A stretch of DNA of 64,000 nt from assembly GCA_039096225.1 (NCBI GenBank), contig JBBPEB010000024.1, forward strand, positions 310,001 to 374,000, given 5' to 3'. The notes under the pieces were generated by a model, which saw nothing but the letters and a program-made list of their open reading frames with translations, had not been told where the DNA came from and did no database searches. The position numbers and the translations under genes are program-made. The stretch comes from Blastocystis sp. Blastoise (Eukaryota; Sar; Bigyra; Opalinata; Blastocystidae). Positions 36,830-51,779 of this stretch are shown here, piece after piece (position 1 is the first letter of the stretch; every line of letters starts with the position of its first letter).

Positions 36830-39800
36830 TATATATATGGAAACTCTTTCCTATCCTATATAAACTAATTATAAAACTATGAATAATTTAAATAAATATA
36901 TATATAGATAAATACATACCTTTATATAAAAATGTTGTTGTCCTATAATATATATAAAATCATTTGTATATACTGTTAATAATAAAACTGATCTATTTAT
37001 TATCTATATATAATATAATATGATATAAAGAAAATACATATACATTTCCATAAATTAATATTGCATAACTATATAATAATTATAATAATAATATAAATAT
37101 ATATACCTATCAGTTTCTATACGAGTTTCATTCTTATATATTTCTATATATAATTCTTTTGATATATCTTCTTCTATTGTATTATTAAAGGAGTGATTAT
37201 TAAGAAAAAAATATTTATATTATAAAATATATATAAATAATAATATAAAAGATATATCAAAGAGATGAACATGAATGAAAATTTGATTACCAGCTATATA
37301 AGCTATATATATAAATAATAACTATAATAATATAAATATATACTTTTATTAATTCCTTCATCATCTAATAATTCTATATATATAATAATAATAAAAATAA
37401 ATAATAAATACCATTTTTTCCATAATCTTCATAATTAGGAACAGGAATAGGATTATTATTCGAAGGGAAATGAATAAATGATTGTTGAGGGTCCATAATT
37501 GATGGAGAAATAATCAATTGAAATTGTTGTTCATAATGAACTTGTTCAAGAGAAAATGTTATAGTATATGTATCAGCATCAATATAATACATTCTATATA
37601 ATAATAATAATAATAATATCTATAATATATATACTTTGTATAAATAGTATTATGATCAAAAATAAAGATAGCTGGCTTATTCCCTGTACAATAAGGTAAA
37701 TCACATACATTGAGATTATTACCCTTAGAATCAATCAATGTTGATTTTAAGAATGGTTGAATATAAGTAGGGTTAATATCATTACCATAAATATCTCGTG
37801 GATGAAATGTACAATTGAATTCTATTCCTGTAGTTAATTCATCAGGACAAAGTAAATAAGAAGGAGATCCAAGAAGATCTATATAATAATATTATTATAT
37901 ATTATATATTATATATATACTCAAATTAGGATAAGCATAAGCAGTAGTAGTAAGTATTTCTATATAGGGTTGATCTTCAAAGGATGTAGAAATAGTAATA
38001 GTATATAGATCTCGATAAGAAGAAAGATGAAGAGGAGAATCTATTAGAAACTATATAAATATTATAAATTATATATGATTATATATATACATGGATATGA
38101 TTATTATTGAGAGTATAAGAATAGAGAAGAGGAGGAGAAGAAGTTAAATTGAATTGTTGATTTATAGGAATAGGACTATATAATAATAAATAATAATATA
38201 TAAAAATAAATATACATTTCATTATTATGAATATCTTTAACAATAACATCTAATTCTCTTCTTATTTCAGGTACAAATCCCATACTGAATGTTCCTGAAT
38301 AGGTTGATAATAAAGAATACTTTAAACATGTGAATGTAGTAATTGTCACTGATATATCCAATATAGGCATATTATTATATAATAATATAAACGTATAATT
38401 ACGAGCAGTAGGAAGATGAGGTATAGTTGTATATAGATTAAAGAAAATAATAGTGTTTAATTATTATTAATATATATATATATAAAAGGATATTTATAAG
38501 TACCAGGTGATGTAGTTTCAACTATATACATGATTCCATCATAATAATCTTCATCTATATTTATCCTATATATATATATTCATTTATATTTATATATAAT
38601 AATAATAATAGAATACCATTTAAGATTAGATTGTTGACCCGTAATAATATGTTGATTTTCATCAAATATTTGAAATAAAAAGAATGGATCAGTTTCTAAA
38701 TTGACATTTAATATCGATGATACATGAAATTTAAGAGGAGATGTTAATCTATACAGATATTGAAAATAATAATAAAAAATATATATACATGAATAGAGAA
38801 TAAGGAAGAGAAGATAGAGTAACAGGAATATCTTTAGAGAATAGATTATCTTGTTTATTTTGAAAGAATAGACGTATATATAAATAAGGATATTCTGATT
38901 CAGTAAGACCAATAATAGAAGACATTTCAACAATATAATGAATATGAATACTATAAATAAATAATAAATATAAATAATAATATTAAATATACGTATTATT
39001 GAGTATATGTTTATCTACAGTGAAAGGAGTATCTTCTAAAGTATCAGCTCGTCGAATATCTATATCAATATATTCTCCTTCATGATTATATATAGAAAAA
39101 GAAGGATCTTCTTTTGAATATCCACCTTCTTCAATATAATATGTAGCATTCAATGAATTAAAATATTCATCCTATTATAAATATATAATAATAATAATAA
39201 TAAATAAATACTTTTAAATTCATATAGATATCTCCACAAATAGAAATATTAGTAGAATCACAATAAGAAACAAATTCAATTCCAGTACCATGAATATCAG
39301 TATGAGCAATATAAAGAGTACCAGGAACAACAGCTATTATAGATAATATATATTATAAATATAAATATATTTACTTAGATAAGAATCATAGATATTTCCA
39401 GAAACTAATGTAATCAATGAAATCTTATGGAATCCTGATACTTTAGCAGGTATAGAACATGTACTAAGAAGACTTATTGAATCTGGATTCATAACATCAT
39501 AATAAGTATTTCGATCTATATAAAATTATATTCAAATTATATATATTTAAATATACCTTCTACATAACTATAATCACATATTTTATACACACTTTGTAAA
39601 TTAATTACTGAATTATTATATCTATAAATAATATATAAATAAAGAATAATAAATAATTACATATCAAAGAATTTGATGTTTATAGGAATAATATCACCAG
39701 CAGTATAAAGAGAATCATGAGTTACTTTTATTGTAGATGTACTATATATATATAAGAGAATAATAATAATTAATATACATTTCAGTAGAAGGTATAGTAG

Positions 39801-41569
39801 TGATATTCCATTCTAAAGAGGACCAAATATTATCTTCAGATAAACAATCTATTTTCACAGTTATATTTCTAACTTTTGAAGGTAATTGAATAAATGTATA
39901 AAGAGGACAAATAGAAGTATATTGATATTCTTGTGTATATATATCAAGAGAAGGAGATGTTGAAAATGAATAAAAGGATTTCTGAGTATACTATATATAA
40001 TAATAATATATTAAATAAATATATATATACTTCTCCATCACCTTTAATATACACTTTATATTTATCTCTTCGATTATCTAAACAATATCCATCATCATAT
40101 ATATCTCTTGTATATATATACATATACGTTAATGTGCCTGCAAAACTAATAGGACTGTAAAAAGTAGAATTAAGAAATATATATAATATTATTATTGAGA
40201 GAATATAATATAAAATAACTAATAAAAGGATATATAGATTTCAGTTTTCGAGCAATCATTAGGACTAATTCTACTTTGAATAGTACAATATATATAAGAA
40301 TTAATTGTATCAATATCTTCTTCTTCTTCTTGATTTAGAAGACGTACATATAAATGACCATTAGAAATCTCACGAAAGAAACGAATGGATAATGTATATT
40401 GTGAAGTAGAATCCATAGTGATTCTATAACTAAAGAATTGATCGGATTCCCCTGGAAATAAAGGAATATCAAATCCTTCTGAAGATGTTACATATAATTT
40501 TATTATAAAATTATTCTGATTCACTAAATTATAATAACGATCTCTTACTATTAATGTAAACTATATATATTATTTTTATTTTTATTATTATTATATATAT
40601 ACATCAACACTTCTATATAAAGGAATAATTGAATAGATAGTAGAGATAGAAGAGTAGAGATAAGAAGGAACATCACTATATACTGATAATTGGAATGGAG
40701 TATTAATCACAGATAAACCATTCACACTATAAAAATATTATTATTATTTATATAAATATTTATATATATATACATCCATCTAAAATAAACAGATTCTGAA
40801 GTATACGAAACAAATTGATATATTAATTTTTCATGTAATGGATCTATATATATATAATAATAATAATAATAAATAAATAAATAAATAAATACCTTCTTTT
40901 GAAGTAAAGAAATAAGATTGATCTGTATTTAATAGAATTGTTCCTGTAAATAATGTTGTAGGAACTGTATTATTATATTCATCACGAAAATATATTTCAA
41001 AATCATCTATATATATATATATATTATTAAATAAATATTAATTAAATAAATATATACGAATAATGCCAACACTAGTAGTTCTATTTGGTGGTATAAAAAT
41101 AGTATTTGAAGGAAGAAGAGAACCATGAGTTACTGTCCATGCAGATAAAAATGGAGAATAATGAATAGGAATACCATCTACTGTTATATAAATATCATAT
41201 ATAGCTACATAGATAGCTTTTAAATATAAATAAAGAGAAGAAGAAGAAAGATAGGAGAAGGTATATGTAGGAAGAGATGGAACTATATATATATAGAATA
41301 ATAATAAATATATATAATAATAAATATACCCTTTCGATCACTAATAAAAGTGATTTTAATTCGTTTTTCGAGATCAATATCTATAGGTATTTGTCCACAT
41401 CGACTATTAAGGAATAATTGAAGTGGATATATAGATCCTGCAGTACTCGTGAAGAAGAGAGGATATTCAGAAGGAGTAATAGTAGTAGAAGTCAAAGGAA
41501 TCGTTGATACTGTAGGAGATATCAATTGGATGCCCTAATAGATAGATAGATAGATAGATAGATAGATGA

Positions 41570-41626
<57 letters not shown>

Positions 41627-42174
41627 ACAAAATTTGTTATTTTCGTTTTTAACTAGCAAACAAAAGCACAGAATTCAAGAATGGCAATAAGAAATAAATT
41701 TTCTATATAATATATAAATTGATGATAAATATAAAACATAAATAAAATAAATAAAAATTAAATAAATAATTTTAATAGGAAAAAAAGAAAAAGAGAAAAT
41801 GTGTCAATGTAATAAAGAAACAAATAGATATATTTATATACCTTCAATATTGCTTTGATTTGTTATTTGGAAGAGGTATAGACAATAATAACCAAGAAAC
41901 CTAAATGAATTAAAAAAGGAATTAGATAAAATACCTTATAAGAATCAAATCAACGATTCCATGTTATAAATGTATTTGAAATAGACCAAGGAGACTGTTT
42001 GAAAGGAAGAGGAAATCCAAAATGGGGAATCTAAAAGAATAATGTAAAATAATATGATATATTAGATAAATAAATACTTACACAGCATTAGGATTGCTTA
42101 AAAGCATCTATAGTCCTCGTAATAAGTTCTATTTCTACATAGAGACAACAAATTAAATATAAAAATGTATTCAT
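36830..42174 (-). CDS. Secreted protein with repeated Ig/filamin-like domains, cargo of the hAT-like element
   Basis: About 30 short exons with GTATAT...TAG introns. The first exon (42139-42174, MNTFLYLICCLY) joins 42084-42107 (MLLSNPNA) and 42030 downward (IPHFGFPLPFKQSPWSISNT), giving a good signal peptide. The next one or two joins are unresolved. From 41534 to 37330 the exons read as beta-strand-rich modules with a recurring D-x-Y-x-N motif: FRDEYNNTVPTT, VRDRYYNLVNQN, DEYFNSLNATYY, FHPRDIYGNDINP. A turn of the type WTVTHGSLLPSN also recurs. Such motifs are typical of filamin/Big-type Ig folds in adhesion or cell-surface proteins. No kinase, protease or transposase motif was seen. The 3' exons left of 37300 (for example EEDISKELYIEIYKNETRIE) are less certain. 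The gene lies wholly inside the element. Its role is unknown; a surface or extracellular protein is the best guess. Confidence 0.6.
41536..41625. repeat. (GATA)n followed by (TA)n in an intron of the cargo gene
   Basis: About seven GATA units followed by a roughly 45-bp TA run. Both lie within an intron between the small LKTKITNFV exon and the GIQLISPTVS exon. Confidence 0.8.
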
Positions 42175-43178
42175 ATTTAAATTCAAATCTTTCAGTCAAA
42201 TACTAAAAATATTCTTAAAAATACATTTTTTATTCTTCAGTTTTTTTTTGAGATATTCTATTAAGATTATTAGTTTTAACGCGTCAGACAATACATTATT
42301 TACACAATTCTATTGTATCCCACTACTTTTAGCTTCTCAAAAATAACTCATTTTCTTTGACTTTCTGATCTGTTTATATACTCGTCTAAAAACTACTGTT
42401 TTCAACTTCAAATGCTTTTCTATTACATAAAATTACTCTAATAGCAACTTTTAAAACGACTTTTATTTGATACTAAAAAATAACTGCTTAGTTTAAACTT
42501 CTGACAAAAGTTTTTGATGCGGAACCTTTAATTATACTAAAATATAATGTAAAAACTATTCTAAAATCTTTTTGTGCTTTGATATATAACAAAATATAAA
42601 CAGACTCAGTTTTGGACAAGAAAATTATTCCCGTAAATACAAAAGAATCAAAACTCTGGTCTTTTATTCAGCCAAACAAATAGGCTCGGTTCATTCTTTC
42701 AGTGTAAAAAAATAATTTTTTGACTTTTTGACTTGGTTGTCGTTTTGACTCATAGATGTCATTTTATTCACTTTTACACATGTTTATGAATTTAAGAGGT
42801 CTTTCACTTTGAACAGAGCTATAAAAAATTCTAAAATATTGACCCCATTATTGTCAAAATGGCGACTTAGAATGAAACAGAAACGTTTTTGATATTGTAT
42901 AACACTTTAGAATAATATAAAGATGTCAATTCATTGATAAAATATGCTTAATAGTTTTTTTGAGTCTAAATCATTAATCTACATAAAACTTTCCTGAAAT
43001 ATTCTTCTTTTGTATTCAAGTCTTTTATTTATTGAATTATTATTGATTAAAAATGTTCTTATGCAAAAATAAGCCATGAAAAAGCTTTAAATAGTCAAAA
43101 GTACCTATCAGTGAGAGAAATCACAATCTGGCTTCAGTTTATCGAATTCAGCCGAATTAAGCATGGCTGAAAAAAGTG
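42175..43178. other. Non-coding right arm of the hAT-like element
   Basis: About 1 kb between the cargo start codon and the right terminal repeat. It is less AT-biased than the introns, with no ORF of coding character. It presumably contains the cargo gene promoter. Confidence 0.4.
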
Positions 43179-43225
43179 TCACAAAAGTGTCGCCGCAAGT
43201 GTCACAGACACTCGGGAAGGCACTG
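43179..43225 (-). repeat. Right terminal inverted repeat of the hAT-like element
   Basis: Ends GAAGGCACTG on the plus strand; its reverse complement starts CAGTGCCTTCC. It contains AGTGTCACA and GTGTCGCCGC, matching the left end inverted. Confidence 0.7.
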
Positions 43226-43233
43226 ATAAAAGG
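43226..43233. repeat. 8-bp target-site duplication, right copy (ATAAAAGG)
   Basis: Identical to 34796-34803 and directly follows the element's CACTG end. After it the BTB exon resumes. Confidence 0.85.
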
Positions 43234-43380
43234 TAAATTGAGGATATTTCTCAATAAATTCTCTAGAAATCCATAATTTCGTCTCATCTTGAAACGTAAA
43301 TAAATCTAAAAACAATAAATCGTTTTTGTTGATATTTAAATACATTTCTCTTCGGTTAATAAAGACTCAGTGGTTGACAT

Positions 43381-43997
43381 TACAAGAATTAAACTATAAT
43401 GATAACATAATCATACATTATTATACATAAGAAATATATTTTTATATAATTTGAGTAATAAATACTTTTAAAATGACTATATTATAATAAGAAAGTAATG
43501 AATTAATGTAAACAAGAGAAAATAAAACTCTGAAAAGAAAATTTTATTTTTTTCTAGGAAATAAATAAAAAATGACTTTAATGATTCAAATATTCGGAAC
43601 ATTTTATTTTTCTCATAAAAATATATATATTCACTTTTCAAGGTGATTCTCAAGTGTATTTTCGAATAATAATATATCATGTGTTCACATGAAAGTTTCA
43701 AATATATTTTTGATCAAGAATACCAAAAACATCACTAATTTCTTCCATCAAATTATTAAAAAGGAATAGATAATTCTTGTGATTATTGAGAATATACATA
43801 GAATTATTTATAGTATCAAATCACTAGCTTTCTTTCATGAAATTAACTTTTTAAACACACTTTTTCTTAAATTTATTATATAATTATTTTATTTTATATA
43901 TCAGACACATATAGATATATATATTTTGACTGTATACAATAGATTCAAACTTTTTATATAAACTATTTTTATATAGAAAAATATATAGTGTTTAATA
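43381..43997. other. Upstream region of BTB-LRR copy 2, no gene seen
   Basis: AT-rich sequence. It ends in a small perfect hairpin (ATAGTGT / ACACTAT, 43986-44004) overlapping the start of the dispersed repeat. Confidence 0.4.
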
Positions 43998-44387
43998 CAC
44001 TATGGACATTTTTTCAGGTTTCTGTCAAAAGGTCCAACGACTTTTTTGTTTTGGTTTCCCCAGTGGTGAGCAGTGAAAATTTTTAAATATGTAGCTGACA
44101 AAAGGTTATTTGATTTTTCTGTTTGGTTTCCCCAGTGGTGGAGCAGTGAAAAAATTTTAAAGGGTAGCTGACAAAAGGTCCAACGACTTTTTTGCTTTGG
44201 TTTCCCCAGTGGTGAGCAGTGAAATTTTTTGTCAGAGTTTCAGTGATTTTATAAAATCGAAAAGCAGTGCAAAAGTATGACGCACCTTAAAACAATAATT
44301 GGCGAATAAAAATGGTTTTAAATATTCTCTATTTTTTCATTTATTGGCTTTTTTTATTCTTTTTGTGGTGTAATAATAAACGATATA
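43998..44387 (+). repeat. Dispersed 0.39-kb repeat, copy 1
   Basis: Begins CACTATGGACATTTTTTCAG and ends near TGGTGTAATAATAAACGATA. The body has three tandem subunits of about 60-80 bp, each of the form CTG(A/T)CAAAAGG, then GGTTTCCCCAGTGGTGAGCA, then GTGAAA. A unique tail follows (AGTATGACGCACCTTAAAAC, AATTGGCGAATAAAAATGG). Copy 2 at 52896-53276 matches along the full length with few differences. It is more GC-rich than its surroundings. No ORF. It could be a MITE/SINE-like element or a structured RNA gene; the middle subunit has TGGTGGAGCAG, which fits a pol III A box, but no B box is clear. Confidence 0.85.
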
Positions 44388-44539
44388 ACAAAACAAACAA
44401 ATTAAATATTATCAAATAATCATAAAAACAAATAATAGAAAACAATAATAATAAATATATAAAAAAAAGATAATAAAACATATAATAAATAATATAATAA
44501 AATATATATAATATTTAATTTATAATATTTCAACCAGGA

Positions 44540-45231
44540 CAGTTTCAGTCTTTAATTTGCATTTAAGCCTAACCAACCTATATAAAGAGATGATATTAGT
44601 TAAGTATTACTAATAATAATATATATATAACATTTTAAAATAATAATAAAATAAAAAATATATACCTTTTCTAATCATTACAAGACAGGCAAGGAATCAA
44701 AGACAAAGAACCATCCTATAAAAGATATATGATAAATAGTATAATGAATAAAACAATATAATTAAATATATATATATACTTTTTATAAACCATTCTCCAA
44801 TTGGCCAACAACGACAGCAACAGAACTTATGGAAACCTATATAAAGATAGAGTGAGTTGTAGAATATAATAATATATGATATAATAAAATAATATAGAAT
44901 AATAAAATATAAATATATACATTACTCCTATATAAATATAAAGTGGGGTTAGTTATATAATATGTAATAGATAATATAGATATATATGTACCTTTTATTC
45001 ATGTTGATTCCCTTCATTCTAGACCCAAGCAGCATAACTATAAAAATAATTAGAAAAAAGAAATATATATATATATACCTATAAGAGAACCATAACCACA
45101 CACAAGAAGGAGCAGAACACTTAAGGAGACCAGGAATAGCCACAGCAAGAAGCAGAGACAGCTACTATAGAAAATGAATGAATAGAGTAGAAAAAATAAA
45201 ATATAAAGAAACAGCAAACACCTACCATCAT
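44540..45231 (-). CDS. Small spliced gene for a signal-peptide protein (tentative)
   Basis: Exon 1 is only ATGATG (45226-45231), followed by a GTAGGT intron. The next exon begins LSLLLAVAIPGLLKC, giving the leader MMLSLLLAVAIPGLLKC, then SAPSCVWLWFSY. Further short exons at about 45034, 44838 and 44716 have several possible joins; one open path gives VSISSVAVVVGQLENGWFFV before a stop near 44680. Another uses the Cys-rich frame FHKFCCCRCCWPIGEW. The leader and the exon-intron pattern are convincing; the C-terminal part is not settled. No family is recognised. A similar small gene with firm exon joins lies at 59657-60220. Confidence 0.4.
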
Positions 45232-47070
45232 AATAGTATCATATGATATGAAATAAAGTAATAATTTAATAATACATCATTATAATGATATAAGATATAA
45301 TAAAATAAATATGTGATAAGTCATGTAGGATTTTGTTTTGTTATAAAAGGGTGTAATAGGAATTTAGAAGATATAGCTGAAATAATGAAAATAAACATGA
45401 ATAATCTCATATCTACTAAATATAGAGAATCTTCATCATAAATAAAATGAATGGTTAAGAATAAAAGAGAAAGAGAAATTTTATTTCTATGAGGAAAATG
45501 GATATTGTTATTGTTATTTTCAATTTATCCTAATTATTATTAATACTATAAAAAATGTTTTATTTTAAAGAATTATATATTTATTTATCATTATAATGTT
45601 TTATAATTAGTTTAGACGACAGAAGAGTCATTTTTATAGTTAATTATCAAAATTATTCTTAGTATCACTTTGTAAGTATAACTTATTTTTTAAATAAACC
45701 TAGGCTATAATACAGACTTATAGAGAAGACCCTGAGACTTCTAATCCCAAAACAAAAGTGATTCATATAATTCAGAATGATTGTCTGAATCTTCATTTAG
45801 AGTATTAATTTGAGTCACATACTTTCAATAAAATGATTAAATAAAGAGAAAGATGATAAAAAAGGTCTAGAGTCAAAATTGTTATGAAATATCAACTTTT
45901 TAATCTATTTGTGTAGATTTTCAATTATTTTAATATCATAATATGACTGAAAAGAAACAAAAAACATTTTAAAGTCAATTAAGTCAACAATTGTAATCAA
46001 GTAAAAGTCTTTTAAAACCTCTTCATAAACTCAAAACGTATAGAGTGAGTGTTTTCCAGTTAAAATAATGTTTATTGTTACAATAATATCAAAAACAAAT
46101 CAAATTATTATTTTATAATTACTCAAGAACAACTTTTTCTATCAACTAAGGACTCATAGCTATCAAATATGCATATGAATAAGCAAAAATAATATTTTGT
46201 ATATTTTTAATTGAAAAGTCAGAATCGTGTTGATAGTTTACTATAAAACAAATGCAAAAATCACTTTTTTATCAAAAAAATGTTTAATCTCATTAATCGT
46301 TATATTCATGATTTATTCATTGTCTACTTACCGTGTTTAATCATCTTCAGTGATTTTTAGTGAAACTAAAATTATTTCAAATACATATTTTATTTTCAAT
46401 AATAACAGAAACGTCTCATATTGCATATTTAGTGTCTAAATGAAGTTTAAACATGACAGTGATATCAATTAATCAAAAATTATAAAATATAAAGAATCTC
46501 CATTTTTATGACTTGTCTTAAATCATGTTAAGAGTAAATGAATGAATAGTTTCATTAGTCATCTGTATGATTTTAGTATTATTTTCAAAATATTTTGTTT
46601 TTTAACAAGAATAAATTCTTAATTTATTGTTTATCAAGTCAAAAATGTATTTAAATGATTTTTTTCTACTGTACAAGGATACACTGATCATATGAAAAAA
46701 AAATTGCACAGAATCTTTTGATAATCTATTTTTGAAAATGAGAATTATTTTTTGGAACTAAACTAATATTTTACGTATAAACATTATAAAATCTCCTGAA
46801 CAATCTTTTGAGAAGATTCTGTGTTCGACAATACACTTAATTAAGTAATTGATAATTGTTGGAATATTTTTGTATTGAATAAACTGTTTTGAATGTTTCT
46901 ATGAATCATCTATATACAACTAATACATTTAATGATTAAATAAATACACATATAAAGAAAAAAATAGTAATTAACATAATTGATCTTCACCTCTCTGAAT
47001 ATATATTTTTTGAAAATCTTATACAATATGAATATTAAAACCTATATATACATAAAATAGTTATATAAAC
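45232..47070. other. 1.8-kb AT-rich region, no gene recognised
   Basis: No ORF with coding character, no clear repeat and no RNA gene seen on either strand. Confidence 0.4.
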
Positions 47071-47071
47071 G

Positions 47072-47140
47072 ACCTTAAGACAGGAATTGAACCTGTTTTC
47101 AATCATAAATTGATTGAAACTTACCAATTTAAGCTTAAGG
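47072..47140 (-). tRNA. tRNA-like gene (possible, anticodon unclear)
   Basis: On the minus strand CCTTAAG at the 5' end pairs perfectly with CTTAAGG at the 3' end (7 bp). ACAGG-TTCAATT-CCTGT forms a perfect T arm with a B-box sequence. GATTG pairs with CAATC around a 7-nt loop (AATTTAT). TTGGTAAG supplies the D-loop GG. Problems: the D stem is only about 3 bp, the position before the putative TTT anticodon is A rather than T, and the variable loop is short. It could be a divergent or organelle-type tRNA or a tRNA pseudogene. Confidence 0.45.
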
Positions 47141-47389
47141 ATAATATAGAGGAAAAGTAATATAAAGGGATATATAATAATACGAAAATAAGTATGAAAA
47201 AAAATATATGTATAAGAGAAAACGATGCTAAATATAGGAGGGAAAAATGAAAAGAGAATAAATAGAGAAAAATATAAAGTTAATGAGATAGGGATAATTA
47301 ATGAAATTAATAAAAAAGAATTAAAATAATAATATAGAGAAAAAAAAATATAAATATAGAGATCTATAAGTAAGGTATTGAAGAGAAGA

Positions 47390-51239
<3,850 letters not shown>

Positions 51240-51249
<10 letters not shown>

Positions 51250-51700
51250 ACATACCTAATAGAAAAAAATGAATTTGGTGATGTTGAGTCATAGGGAAAG
51301 ATAACCAACAGAAACAGTAGAAAACAACCTAAATAAATAAATAATAATAAATAAAAATATAAAAATAATGAAAATAAATAATAAAATGAATTAGAATTCT
51401 AATTCAAGAAAAAAAAAAGAAAGTTAATAATAGATAGAATGAATATACGATAAGTATTTTATCATATAATATTACAGCAATATAAAAAATAAAAAGATAA
51501 GAGATAATTATAAAAATAAATAAATACATATATACTTTGAAAACAGTTTGACATCATAGACGTTGTTGACATGGACTGAAGAGGACTCTTATAACCACGG
51601 ACGAGCAGGAACCTATACATGCTAGAGAATGGGAGAATGTTAATATGGGTAAAGAATAAAAAATAGCAATATACATACAAGGGAACAGTCTGAAGTTAAA
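51240..51700 (-). CDS. Possible small spliced gene, hydrophobic product (weak)
   Basis: Two consecutive pieces join in frame across a GTATAT...TTTAG intron: one encoding FLLVRGYKSPLQSMSTTSMM then SNCFQ, and one encoding SCFLLFLLVIFPYDSTSPNS then FFSI. No start codon with a clear leader was found upstream (the frame meets a stop), and the 3' side enters the purine-rich block. It may be a fragment. Confidence 0.2.
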
Positions 51701-51779
51701 ATGAGCTTCTATTTTTAAAAATAAAGGCAAATAAAAATAGAATAAAAATAAAAAAAATATGTAACAAATGAAATATTTT

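Larger units (their letters stand above)
34804..43225. mobile_element. hAT-like DNA transposon, 8,422 bp, non-autonomous, carrying a host-like gene
   Basis: The left end reads CAGCGACTTCC and the right end, reverse-complemented, reads CAGTGCCTTCC. Nine of 11 terminal bases match, and GCGGCG sits at positions 30-35 of both ends, so the imperfect inverted repeat reaches about 47 bp. It is flanked by a perfect 8-bp duplication, ATAAAAGG. GTGACA motifs cluster in the first 440 bp on the left and occur inverted at the right end, as expected for transposase-binding subterminal repeats. CAGNG ends with 8-bp duplications are the known signature of hAT elements. No hAT transposase was recognised inside. 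The cargo is a gene for a secreted multi-domain protein (minus strand) and two tRNA-like sequences. The target is the BTB exon of a BTB-LRR gene, and the intact paralogue serves as the empty-site reference. Confidence 0.75.
31176..43380 (-). pseudogene. BTB-LRR gene copy 2, split by an 8.4-kb transposon
   Basis: Paralogue of the gene at 23029-26887. Exon 1 (43345-43380, MSTTESLLTEEK) and the start of exon 2 (43226-43305, ending at EKYPQF) lie to the right of a large insertion. The rest of exon 2 resumes at 34803 with FYDIIGHSEKYEDGSYYIDM. Taking out the element and one ATAAAAGG copy leaves a sequence the same length as copy 1 across the site, with the reading frame kept. Downstream exons match copy 1 one by one (LLNPNSDDYIMEYIRLFNKC; IPLEYIYPSKIKDIFPSLEE) and the end is DLNTIY plus stop at 31176-31178. 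Apart from the insertion no frameshift was noticed, so the insertion is probably recent. The gene is presumably inactive unless the element excises. Confidence 0.8.
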
